Below the pieces are notes generated by a model that was given only the letters and a program-made list of their open reading frames with translations, was not told the DNA's origin and made no database searches. Below, one piece after another: positions 1-6,165 of a stretch of 13,320 nt of DNA. The position numbers and the translations under genes were made by a program. The stretch's first letter is position 1; each line of letters starts with the position of its first letter. Source of the DNA: JBPBQZ01 sp050955105 (GTDB taxonomy: Bacteria > Pseudomonadota > Gammaproteobacteria > Burkholderiales > Burkholderiaceae); assembly GCA_050955105.1 (NCBI GenBank), contig JBPBQZ010000153.1:1-13320 (forward strand), written 5' to 3'.

Positions 1-392
1 AAATGACGCGTACCCAACAGCACGCCACGCAGATCGATCGCCAGCGTGCGATCCCACACCTCCAGCGACATCGACAGCAACGACGACGGCGGCGGCAGGA
101 TGCCGGCATTGTTGATGAGGATGTCGCAACGCCCGAAGCGTTCGTCGACGCGCGCCGCGGCCGCGCCGACCGACGCGTCGTCGGCGATGTCGCATGCGAC
201 CGCCAGGCAAGGTGTGCCGGCGGCCTCGAGGCGCACCGCCAGCGGCAGCACCAGCGCTTCCTTCAGGTCCAGCAATACGATGCTGGCGCCCAGCGCGGCC
301 AGACGCTCGACGATGGCCGTACCCAGCCCGCCACCGGCGCCCGTTACCACCGCGACGCGGCCGTCCAGTCGCTGCAAGGCGTCGTCACGCAT
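1..392 (-). CDS. Short-chain dehydrogenase/reductase, N-terminal part (cut by window edge)
   Basis: This is the first 130 residues of a classical short-chain dehydrogenase/reductase, a cytoplasmic NAD(P)-dependent oxidoreductase. Visible are the cofactor-binding TGAGGGLG motif (residues 17-24) at the end of the first Rossmann strand, an acidic residue after the second strand (LLDLKE, Asp42) that favours NAD(H), a CDIAD segment (Asp68) and NNAG at residues 94-97. The Ser-Tyr-Lys catalytic residues lie beyond the left edge. The ATG follows the stop codon of the upstream FAH-family gene after one base (TGATATG), so the two are probably translationally coupled. With that hydrolase and the GntR regulator it looks like one step of a catabolic route, possibly oxidation of a hydroxy- or keto-deoxy acid. 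The substrate cannot be read from the sequence. The SDR assignment is firm. Confidence 0.9.
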   Translation of the reverse strand, partial: MRDDALQRLDGRVAVVTGAGGGLGTAIVERLAALGASIVLLDLKEALVLPLAVRLEAAGTPCLAVACDIADDASVGAAAARVDERFGRCDILINNAGILPPPSSLLSMSLEVWDRTLAIDLRGVLLGTRH

Positions 393-393
393 A

Positions 394-1314
394 TCAGAAT
401 TCGACAATCGTGTTCTCCAGTTCACCAAAGCCGGCGATGCGCGCACGCATCACATCGCCCGCCTTCAAAGCCAACGGCGGCGTCTTGGCAAAGCCCACGC
501 CCGACGGCGTGCCGGTTGCGATGATGTCGCCGGGCGACAGCGTCAAGCCGGCGGACAATTGCTCGATGATTTCAGGCACGCCGAACAGCATCGACGACGT
601 CGATGACTGCTGGCGCAGTTCACCATTGACGTCGAGTTCGAGTTGGAGCGCCTGTGCGTCGGGCACCGCCGACCGATGCACGATGTACGGCCCGATCGGG
701 CATGAAGTATCCAGCGTCTTGCCCTTGAACCACTGGCCATGCAGTGCCTGCAGATCGCGCGCCGTCACATCGTTGACGATGGTGTAGCCGAACACATGTT
801 CCAGCGCGTTTTCGCGCGAGATGTTGACGCCGCCCTTGCCAATCACGATGCCGAGTTCAATCTCATAATCCAGCATCTTGGTAATGCCACCGTGCAGTTT
901 CACCGGTGCCCGGTGGCCCACCACCGTGGTCGGCGCCTTGCTGAAGAATTCCAGCGCTTTCGGGAAATCATGCGGATCGCGGCCGCGCGCCAGATTGCCC
1001 TCGATGATGTGCTCGCGATAATTGCGGCCCACGCAGAAAACATTCTTGCGCGGCAGCGGAATCGGCGCCAGCCACTGCAAGCCGCTCAACGGCAAGCGCT
1101 CGCCCGGCGTCTGCGCGTCGCGCGCCACGATCTGCCTGAGTTGCTCAAGACCCGCGTCGCCAAGCTCGATCAGATCGAGCACCGTACGCGGCGCGCCCAC
1201 CGCTGCGCCACCGCCGGCGCCGTCCCATGCCGCCGAGACGTTCAAAACCTGCGTGTCGTTGATGACGACGCCCAGCGTCGGCTGCGATGCGGCAAGGTAA
1301 GTCAGTAGTTTCAT
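394..1314 (-). CDS. Fumarylacetoacetate hydrolase (FAH) family protein
   Basis: A 306-residue member of the FAH superfamily, whose enzymes use a divalent metal to hydrolyse, decarboxylate or isomerise 2-keto-4-ene or diketo acids in catabolism of aromatics and deoxy-sugar acids. The C-terminal FAH fold starts near residue 92. Hallmarks are GRNYREH (96-102), the metal ligands Glu151 and Glu153 in DYEIELG and Asp182 in VNDVTARD, the FKGKT lysine (Lys199) and ATGTPSGVGF (266-275). An N-terminal domain of about 85 residues precedes it, as in many bacterial members. Its start overlaps the stop of the GntR gene by 4 bp (ATGA), and the next SDR begins 1 bp after its stop. Hydrolases of 2,4-diketo-3-deoxy sugar acids and homoprotocatechuate-pathway isomerase/decarboxylases share this outline. 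The exact substrate is undetermined. Confidence 0.93.
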   Translation of the reverse strand: MKLLTYLAASQPTLGVVINDTQVLNVSAAWDGAGGGAAVGAPRTVLDLIELGDAGLEQLRQIVARDAQTPGERLPLSGLQWLAPIPLPRKNVFCVGRNYREHIIEGNLARGRDPHDFPKALEFFSKAPTTVVGHRAPVKLHGGITKMLDYEIELGIVIGKGGVNISRENALEHVFGYTIVNDVTARDLQALHGQWFKGKTLDTSCPIGPYIVHRSAVPDAQALQLELDVNGELRQQSSTSSMLFGVPEIIEQLSAGLTLSPGDIIATGTPSGVGFAKTPPLALKAGDVMRARIAGFGELENTIVEF

Positions 1315-2012
1315 TTTTTGAGGTCGGTTTTGAGATGGCTGGCGGAAGCGGGAGTTAGCTGCCCGGAATTTTTAACGCGCGTGGCCAGGCTGCGCACATG
1401 CGCGCGTGACAGCTCGGCGGCGTGGGCGGCATCGCGCTCCTGCATGGCGTCGATGATGGCCAGATGCTCGCTCAATGACGCCGGCGCGCGGCCCAGGCGC
1501 TCGATGGTGCGCGTACGCACCATTTGTCGGTGGCCAAACGACTTCCAGACGCGTTCAAGCAGCGAGTTTTGCGCGAGACTGATAATTTCGCGATGGAAAT
1601 TCACGTTGGCCAGCGCGTAGTCCTGTTGCAAGGCTTCGGTCACGCCGCCCTCGAAAGGCGAAAACAGCGCTCGCAGCCTGTCGACATCGCGCTGCGACGC
1701 ATTCAATGTCGCTTCGCGCGTGGCGAAACCTTCCAGTTCCTCGCGCAGTTGCAGCCATTCGAGATATTCGCTTTCGGATGCCGGTGTCAACAAGGCGCCG
1801 CGGCGCGGCTGCATGCTCACCATGCCTAATAGCTCGAGGCGCATGAGCGCCTCGCGCACCGGCGTGCGACTGACGCCGAGCTTTTTCGCCAGATGTTCTT
1901 CGCGAATGCGAATGGGAGCTTCGATACTTGACGCCATCACGGCCAATTCGGCACGCACGGCTTCGAAGACCTCGTCTCGCAAATAACTGCGGCCGGGCAG
2001 TTCGTCGTCCAT
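1311..2012 (-). CDS. GntR-family transcriptional regulator with FCD domain
   Basis: A 233-residue regulator. The N-terminal winged helix-turn-helix is clear: EEHLAKKLGVSRTPVREAL (residues 38-56), followed by the wing LLGMVSMQPRRGALL. The C-terminal all-helical FCD effector domain spans about 85-215, with the spaced histidines expected of its metal/ligand pocket (His140 in NFHREI, His183 in SEHLAI, His205 in RAHVRSL). Such proteins are usually repressors released by a small carboxylic acid. The ATG at 2012 is preferred because the next Met is residue 26, inside the first helix; the Shine-Dalgarno is weak. It heads the operon with the FAH-family enzyme and SDR, and an inverted repeat sits over its own promoter, so it probably represses itself and the two enzyme genes until the pathway substrate is present. 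Confidence 0.93.
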   Translation of the reverse strand: MDDELPGRSYLRDEVFEAVRAELAVMASSIEAPIRIREEHLAKKLGVSRTPVREALMRLELLGMVSMQPRRGALLTPASESEYLEWLQLREELEGFATREATLNASQRDVDRLRALFSPFEGGVTEALQQDYALANVNFHREIISLAQNSLLERVWKSFGHRQMVRTRTIERLGRAPASLSEHLAIIDAMQERDAAHAAELSRAHVRSLATRVKNSGQLTPASASHLKTDLKK

Positions 2013-2029
2013 GGAGGCCTGAATGAAAT

Positions 2030-2059
2030 TTGTGTACGGATTTTATTTATTGCATACAA
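2030..2059. promoter_or_regulatory. Candidate GntR operator overlapping the -10 element
   Basis: On the plus strand TTGTGTAC (2030-2037) and GCATACAA (2052-2059) form an inverted repeat matching at 6 of 8 positions with a 14-bp spacer. The right half extends to TTGCATACAA (2050-2059), which is itself a near palindrome and resembles the TTGTATACAA-like sites of several FCD regulators. The arms flank the predicted -10 box, so a bound repressor would block transcription. The link to the adjacent regulator is inferred from position. Confidence 0.4.
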
Positions 2060-2067
2060 AATCACAA
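2040..2067 (-). promoter_or_regulatory. Candidate sigma-70 promoter of the GntR-FAH-SDR operon
   Basis: Read on the minus strand, TTGTGA (2067-2062, 4/6 to the -35 consensus) is followed after 16 bp by TAAAAT (2045-2040, 5/6 to the -10 consensus). Transcription would start near 2033, about 20 bp before the GntR start codon. This AT-rich stretch stands out against GC-rich flanks. It is a sequence match only. Confidence 0.5.
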
Positions 2068-2100
2068 GGGCGCCGAGATAATGGTTTTCCCTAGGGCGAT

Positions 2101-2126
2101 AACGTTGCGACCGCGAGTGCATCGTT
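2101..2126 (-). terminator. Weak stem-loop just after the SDR gene
   Basis: Immediately beyond the SDR stop codon, the minus strand carries AACGATGC, a 10-base loop and GCAACGTT (7 of 8 pairs). No T-run follows, so it is not a convincing intrinsic terminator. It may mark the 3' end of the upstream transcript or be chance. Confidence 0.2.
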
Positions 2127-2127
2127 T

Positions 2128-2922
2128 TCAGGCGATTGTGTCGACGACTCCGCCATCGACGCGCAGGGCAGCACCCGTCGTCGCAGACGCCAGCGGCGAC
2201 GCCACATAGACCACCATGTTCGCCACCTCTTCCACGCTGGCCGCGCGCTGGATGATCGAAGACGCACGGCGCGCCTTCACAAAAGCACGTGCCTCTTCAT
2301 CAACCGTGCGGCCGCTTTGCTTCGCCAACTGAGAGAATTTGGCCGACAGCGATGCCGACAAGGTTGGTCCAGGCAGCACCGCATTCACGGTCACGCCGGT
2401 GCCTGCCATGCGCTTGGCCAGACCCCGCGAAATCGACAGCAGCGCTGTCTTGGTAAACCCATAGTGCAGCATGTCAGGCGGAATATTCAAACCCGACTCG
2501 GACGACAGAAAAACCACCCGCCCCCAGTCGCGCGCCTGCATGCCCGGCAAATAGGCGCGCGACAGCCGCACCCCCGACATCACGTTCACCTCGAAAAACC
2601 TCGTCCATTCGCTGTCGGGAATCTCGAAAAAGTCCTGCGGACCGAAGATACCTAGGTTGTTGATGAGAATATCGCAAGAAGGCCGCGCGCCGACCAGCGC
2701 CGCGCAGCCTTCAGCCGTGCCCAGATCCAACGCCACACCGTCGACCACGGCACCCGGCAATTGCTGCCGCAAATCCGCCAACGCCTGGTCGACCGCGCCC
2801 TGCGTGCGCCCATTGATCGTCACTGAAGCCCCGGCGGCCGCCAGACCCTTGGCAATGCCGAAGCCGATCCCCGCGGTCGAACCCGTCACGATGGCATGCT
2901 TACCGGATAAATCGATCTTCAT
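2128..2922 (-). CDS. SDR-family NAD(P)-dependent oxidoreductase
   Basis: A full-length classical short-chain dehydrogenase of 264 residues, expected to be cytoplasmic. The cofactor loop is TGSTAGIG (13-20). An Arg after the second strand (INGRT, Arg39) suggests NADP(H). LDLG (66-69) and NNLG (88-91, in place of the usual NNAG) follow. The catalytic set is Ser140/141 in FLSSES with Tyr154 and Lys158 in HYGFTK. The C-terminal GGVVDTIA is typical. The start at 2922 is supported by GAGGAG eight bases upstream. It lies 20 bp after the stop of the exported alpha/beta hydrolase, so these two are probably co-transcribed. It is divergent from the partial SDR at the left edge and not an obvious recent duplicate. 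The substrate is unknown. Confidence 0.93.
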   Translation of the reverse strand: MKIDLSGKHAIVTGSTAGIGFGIAKGLAAAGASVTINGRTQGAVDQALADLRQQLPGAVVDGVALDLGTAEGCAALVGARPSCDILINNLGIFGPQDFFEIPDSEWTRFFEVNVMSGVRLSRAYLPGMQARDWGRVVFLSSESGLNIPPDMLHYGFTKTALLSISRGLAKRMAGTGVTVNAVLPGPTLSASLSAKFSQLAKQSGRTVDEEARAFVKARRASSIIQRAASVEEVANMVVYVASPLASATTGAALRVDGGVVDTIA

Positions 2923-2942
2923 TTGCGCAGCTCCTCAATCGT

Positions 2943-4112
2943 CTAGTGTTGAACGGCAGGACAAGCGTCCGTACCAAAAACCGTCGCCACCGCGCAGGTC
3001 GAGGTCAACATGCGCGCACCGTCGTGTCCGACGCCCGGCACAATATGAAAACTCTGCGTGGTATTTTCAGGATGGCGCAGTCTTATATAGCTGAAGTAGT
3101 TGCGTGCCCGCGCCAACCGATTGGCGCCCTGCGCTTCGGCGGCGCAGCTTCGATCCAGCACGGCCTGCTGAGGATCGTCGTCGCGGCCGCCTACCAGGTA
3201 GGTGATCTGACGGCTCATATAATCGCTTTCGAGCTGCGCCGGCATCAGGTCGGACAGTGGCGTCGGGCGTTGCGTCATCCCATATTTCCACTGATCGAAG
3301 TCGGCACAGGTCGCGGCATCGAATGGCGCGAAGCCACCGTCGGGCGCCGCACGCAGCGTGTCGAAATAGGCGTAGCTGGAAGGACTGGCGATAACGAACA
3401 CGGCGTCGATGCCGGCGCGCTTGAGCACGTCCAGCCCCGGCGCATGAATCGCGTAGCGCTGCGTCACTTGGGCGCCGCCCGAGTGGCCGATGATGGCGAC
3501 GTGGGCAAGATGCGGAAACAGCGAACGATCCGCCAGCCGCGCTAACACCGCGTCGAGTGCCGCATACGAAGTGATCGGCACCGGCCCGACCGCCGGCGCC
3601 CCACCCATCCAGGCGTTGCCAGACCAGCGCAACACCTGCGCCGGAATTGCGTGAGCTCGCGTATCGACGGTATTGAGAAATTGTGGTGCCACCACCAGCG
3701 TCGTCGCGGCGGCTGCGGCCGTCCCCGCCGCGCCGCCCGCCGCGACCACTGCCTGCCCTGTCTCGAAATAGGTGGCCGCATTGCGCAGCAGGCCATGAAT
3801 GATGACCACCGCGCGAGTAATTTCAGGATGGGGGGTCGACCAGTCGGTCGATAAGTAGATTGGCAAAAGCGCCGGAGCGCCGCCTTGATCGGGAGCAATG
3901 CTCAGATAGCGTGTGGAAATATTATCTACCGCGCCACGGCGCGGCGCGGCCTCGACCAGTTGGCTGATAAAGCTGGTCAGCAAGCAAAAGCTTACAGCCA
4001 GCATCGACCATCCAAGTCTCGACGGTTTCGATGGCGCCGCAGCCGCGCCGAGTCGAATTCGAGAAATCGCATGGACAAATGGCCGTCCGCACCTGGACCA
4101 AGCATGGCGCAT
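2943..4112 (-). CDS. Exported or membrane-anchored alpha/beta hydrolase
   Basis: A 389-residue alpha/beta-hydrolase-fold protein. The N-terminus is basic, followed by a hydrophobic segment at about 34-53 ending in VEAAPRR. This looks like a signal peptide with a long n-region or a type II signal anchor, placing the enzyme in the periplasm or outside. The core shows the oxyanion-region HG (VVIIHGLL, His106-Gly107), the nucleophile elbow GHSGG (Ser211), an acid in GGRDDD (Asp311/312) and a histidine in GVGHDG (His363). Four cysteines after the hydrophobic segment (269, 323, 373, 384) could form disulfides, consistent with export. I chose ATG 4112 because GGAGG precedes it by five bases; ATG 4124 and GTG 4127 are in frame upstream. 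It could be an esterase, amidase or peptidase. It begins 97 bp beyond the tandem hydrolase gene and is followed closely by an SDR. Confidence 0.82.
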   Translation of the reverse strand: MRHAWSRCGRPFVHAISRIRLGAAAAPSKPSRLGWSMLAVSFCLLTSFISQLVEAAPRRGAVDNISTRYLSIAPDQGGAPALLPIYLSTDWSTPHPEITRAVVIIHGLLRNAATYFETGQAVVAAGGAAGTAAAAATTLVVAPQFLNTVDTRAHAIPAQVLRWSGNAWMGGAPAVGPVPITSYAALDAVLARLADRSLFPHLAHVAIIGHSGGAQVTQRYAIHAPGLDVLKRAGIDAVFVIASPSSYAYFDTLRAAPDGGFAPFDAATCADFDQWKYGMTQRPTPLSDLMPAQLESDYMSRQITYLVGGRDDDPQQAVLDRSCAAEAQGANRLARARNYFSYIRLRHPENTTQSFHIVPGVGHDGARMLTSTCAVATVFGTDACPAVQH

Positions 4113-4130
4113 GGCGCCCTCCATCACGCT

Positions 4131-4150
4131 GGCGCCGATCGGCGCCGATC
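4131..4150. repeat. Tandem 10-bp repeat forming overlapping perfect palindromes
   Basis: The decamer GGCGCCGATC occurs twice in a row. This creates a perfect 16-bp palindrome (4131-4146) overlapping a perfect 14-bp palindrome (4137-4150). It lies just upstream of the exported hydrolase start and its GGAGG site, in the only sizeable gap between that gene and the six-gene run. It could be a protein-binding site or a hairpin in the mRNA leader. No T-run follows, so it is not a standard terminator. The rest of the 97-bp gap (4113-4209) holds nothing else I can name. Confidence 0.6.
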
Positions 4151-4209
4151 AAGAGAGGGCATGATGCCATGCACGGCCGCGCCGCGCAGGGCACGCCGCA
4201 ATCAGCCGA

Positions 4210-6165
4210 CTATTCGAGCAAACCTGGCACCGACGACGCCCGCCCGGTTTTGATTTGCCCCCGGCTTGACGAAAACCTGTCGGGCGCCGGGGCCGTCGCG
4301 AGACTATCGCGTCGGTCCGCCAGATCCAAGACGAACTCTTCGCATAATTCCATCACGCGCTCGGCGGCGGCGGCACCATAAAGCGAATGATCCAATTCTG
4401 GCAACAATCGGGTACCCACGTTTTTCCATCCCGAAAAAGCGCGCCGTACGCTGCCGAAATGGCGGGTCAACTGATCCACACCCGGGTCGAAGGTGCCGTA
4501 AATAAGCAGCGCGCGAACTCCCTTGCGTTCCATTGTCCGCATCACTGCACGCTCCGAACCTACTTGCGGCTCGATGCCGAGCCACTCGGTGAACATGGCG
4601 AGCGGCACGTGCAATCGATTCAAGGCGAGAGCCAACATGGAAACCACGATGCGCACGGACTTGCGTTTCTCGCGCCAGGCGCGCTGCCATTTCGCGCGGT
4701 TCTTCAATGAAGAATAATAGCCGCGAGCACCACCTTTGGCTTCCTTTGCCGCTTCCGCGAAGGTCATGCCGATCGGCCAGGTAAAGCGCGCAAGGTTCAC
4801 TGCAATCACGCCGGCAATAGCGCTCGAATGCACCGCCGCCTGCAGCGCGCTGTAGGCGCCGGAACAGACGCCAAATGCCACGACTTTGCGATATCCCTGC
4901 GCCACCAGCCAATTCGCCATTTCGTCGACATCCCTGATTGCCGCGCTCGAATACATTAATGCGCTTTGTTCGTCAGGCGATTTCCTGCCGCCGTCACCGA
5001 TTCCATCGAGATCGATGCGCAGCGAGGCAATGCCCTCGCGAGCCAGGCAACGCGCCATCCGTACCGCCAGTCGGCCATCACCCTGGCTGGGGTTGGCCGC
5101 GGTATTGACAATAAGCACCGCCGGCGTAGCGTAGCGCTGCGCTTCGCTTATCGAGCCGCCTGCGATGGGGGTGCATAAAATTCCGAACAAGAGCCGGTCA
5201 CCGATTTGCACAGCTCGCTCAACCACCTCCGGCGCCATTGCCATGCTTTGAACTGACGTGGGCAATGCGGTTTGCTTCGCAGTCTGCGCGGTTTGATCCA
5301 GCAGCCATTCCGGCTTGTGCGCGTTGGCCGTACTCGCCGACTCGCGCGGCGCTGTCATGGGCAACGCAGCCACCCAGCCGACTATCGACTCGATCGCATG
5401 ACGCGGCAATCTCGAAAATACGGTTTGGCACATCGTAGACTGCATCTCGCTGAACGGCAGCGACGTCACCCGCGACTGTCGCGCATCGAGCGCCTGCGCG
5501 AGCAGCGCACCGTCCCCCAGTGTCGAATCAATGATCAAGGCAGTCTGCGGCACGCCATCTGATGATGCCAGATACCGGCTCAAGTCGAGTGCACTGATGT
5601 CTGCAATAAAATCACTGCCGTAACGATTCCCCATCAATCGGAACTGTGGATCGCAGGCCTGGGCGACCTGCACCGGCGTGGGCAAGCGGTCGAGCCAACC
5701 CTGCTGAATCATGCGCATCTCGCGCACAAACTGGCGCCCGCGCACCATCGGAGCAATTGCCACGACTGAATCAACGCCCTTTGTCATCGGCGGCTCCGCG
5801 TCACTCGAGTGACCTGCGGAGGCACCGATCACAGCCAGCGCCGCGCCGAAGCGAACACCACACAGCGTCAGCTGCGAGACCCCGCACTCCTTGCGTAAAT
5901 AATCGATCGCTTGCTGCACACTGCGTTGGGATGCCTGCATTCTCCCTTCGTCCAGTTCATCGCCGCTTGAGTTGCCACTGGATGGATAGTCGAAGCGCAG
6001 TGCGGCAATCCCGGCATCCGCGAAGTCTTCGGCGAGTGCCCGGATGAATTTGTGTGTCCACAGTGCTTCATGGCCCAAGGGTGGGCACAGCACCACTCCT
6101 CGACCGCTTGGACTCTTAGCTTCGTGCACCCAGCCGAAGCAATCCGCAAAAATAACCGGTCTCAT
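4210..6165 (-). CDS. Two-module alpha/beta hydrolase, serine-aminopeptidase/exosortase-hydrolase-like
   Basis: A 651-residue cytoplasmic protein with two alpha/beta-hydrolase modules. Module 1 (about 1-270) opens with GRGVVLCPPLGHE (21-33) and FDYPSSGNS (58-66), a style known from exosortase-system-associated hydrolases. Its nucleophile elbow is GVRFG (103-107), with Arg105 in place of Ser, and no clear catalytic His follows, so it may be non-catalytic. Module 2 (about 310-615) has RIDLDGIGDGG (383-393), a GVCSG elbow (432-436) putting Cys434 at the nucleophile position, an acid in YGTFDPGVD (Asp560 or Asp564) and His593 in LDHS. A Cys/Asp/His set would suit thioester or acyl transfer chemistry. 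The C-terminal 35 residues look disordered. The start at 6165 has AAAGGA upstream and overlaps the GH2 stop by 4 bp, making it the last gene of the coupled run. A role in releasing or transferring a carrier-bound acyl group is inferred. Confidence 0.85.
   Translation of the reverse strand: MRPVIFADCFGWVHEAKSPSGRGVVLCPPLGHEALWTHKFIRALAEDFADAGIAALRFDYPSSGNSSGDELDEGRMQASQRSVQQAIDYLRKECGVSQLTLCGVRFGAALAVIGASAGHSSDAEPPMTKGVDSVVAIAPMVRGRQFVREMRMIQQGWLDRLPTPVQVAQACDPQFRLMGNRYGSDFIADISALDLSRYLASSDGVPQTALIIDSTLGDGALLAQALDARQSRVTSLPFSEMQSTMCQTVFSRLPRHAIESIVGWVAALPMTAPRESASTANAHKPEWLLDQTAQTAKQTALPTSVQSMAMAPEVVERAVQIGDRLLFGILCTPIAGGSISEAQRYATPAVLIVNTAANPSQGDGRLAVRMARCLAREGIASLRIDLDGIGDGGRKSPDEQSALMYSSAAIRDVDEMANWLVAQGYRKVVAFGVCSGAYSALQAAVHSSAIAGVIAVNLARFTWPIGMTFAEAAKEAKGGARGYYSSLKNRAKWQRAWREKRKSVRIVVSMLALALNRLHVPLAMFTEWLGIEPQVGSERAVMRTMERKGVRALLIYGTFDPGVDQLTRHFGSVRRAFSGWKNVGTRLLPELDHSLYGAAAAERVMELCEEFVLDLADRRDSLATAPAPDRFSSSRGQIKTGRASSVPGLLE

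Noticed and set aside
739..1308. Plus-strand open frame of 189 codons opposite the FAH-family gene
   Set aside because: It lacks motifs and fully overlaps a gene with clear metal-binding and catalytic signatures.
2946..3545. Plus-strand open frame of 199 codons opposite the exported hydrolase
   Set aside because: The minus-strand frame carries the full set of hydrolase motifs; the plus frame has low-information Arg-rich sequence and no supported start.
4151..4209. Possible intrinsic terminator after the two-module hydrolase
   Set aside because: GC-rich pairings such as GCATG-ATGC-CATGC exist, but the stem is short and no T-run follows.
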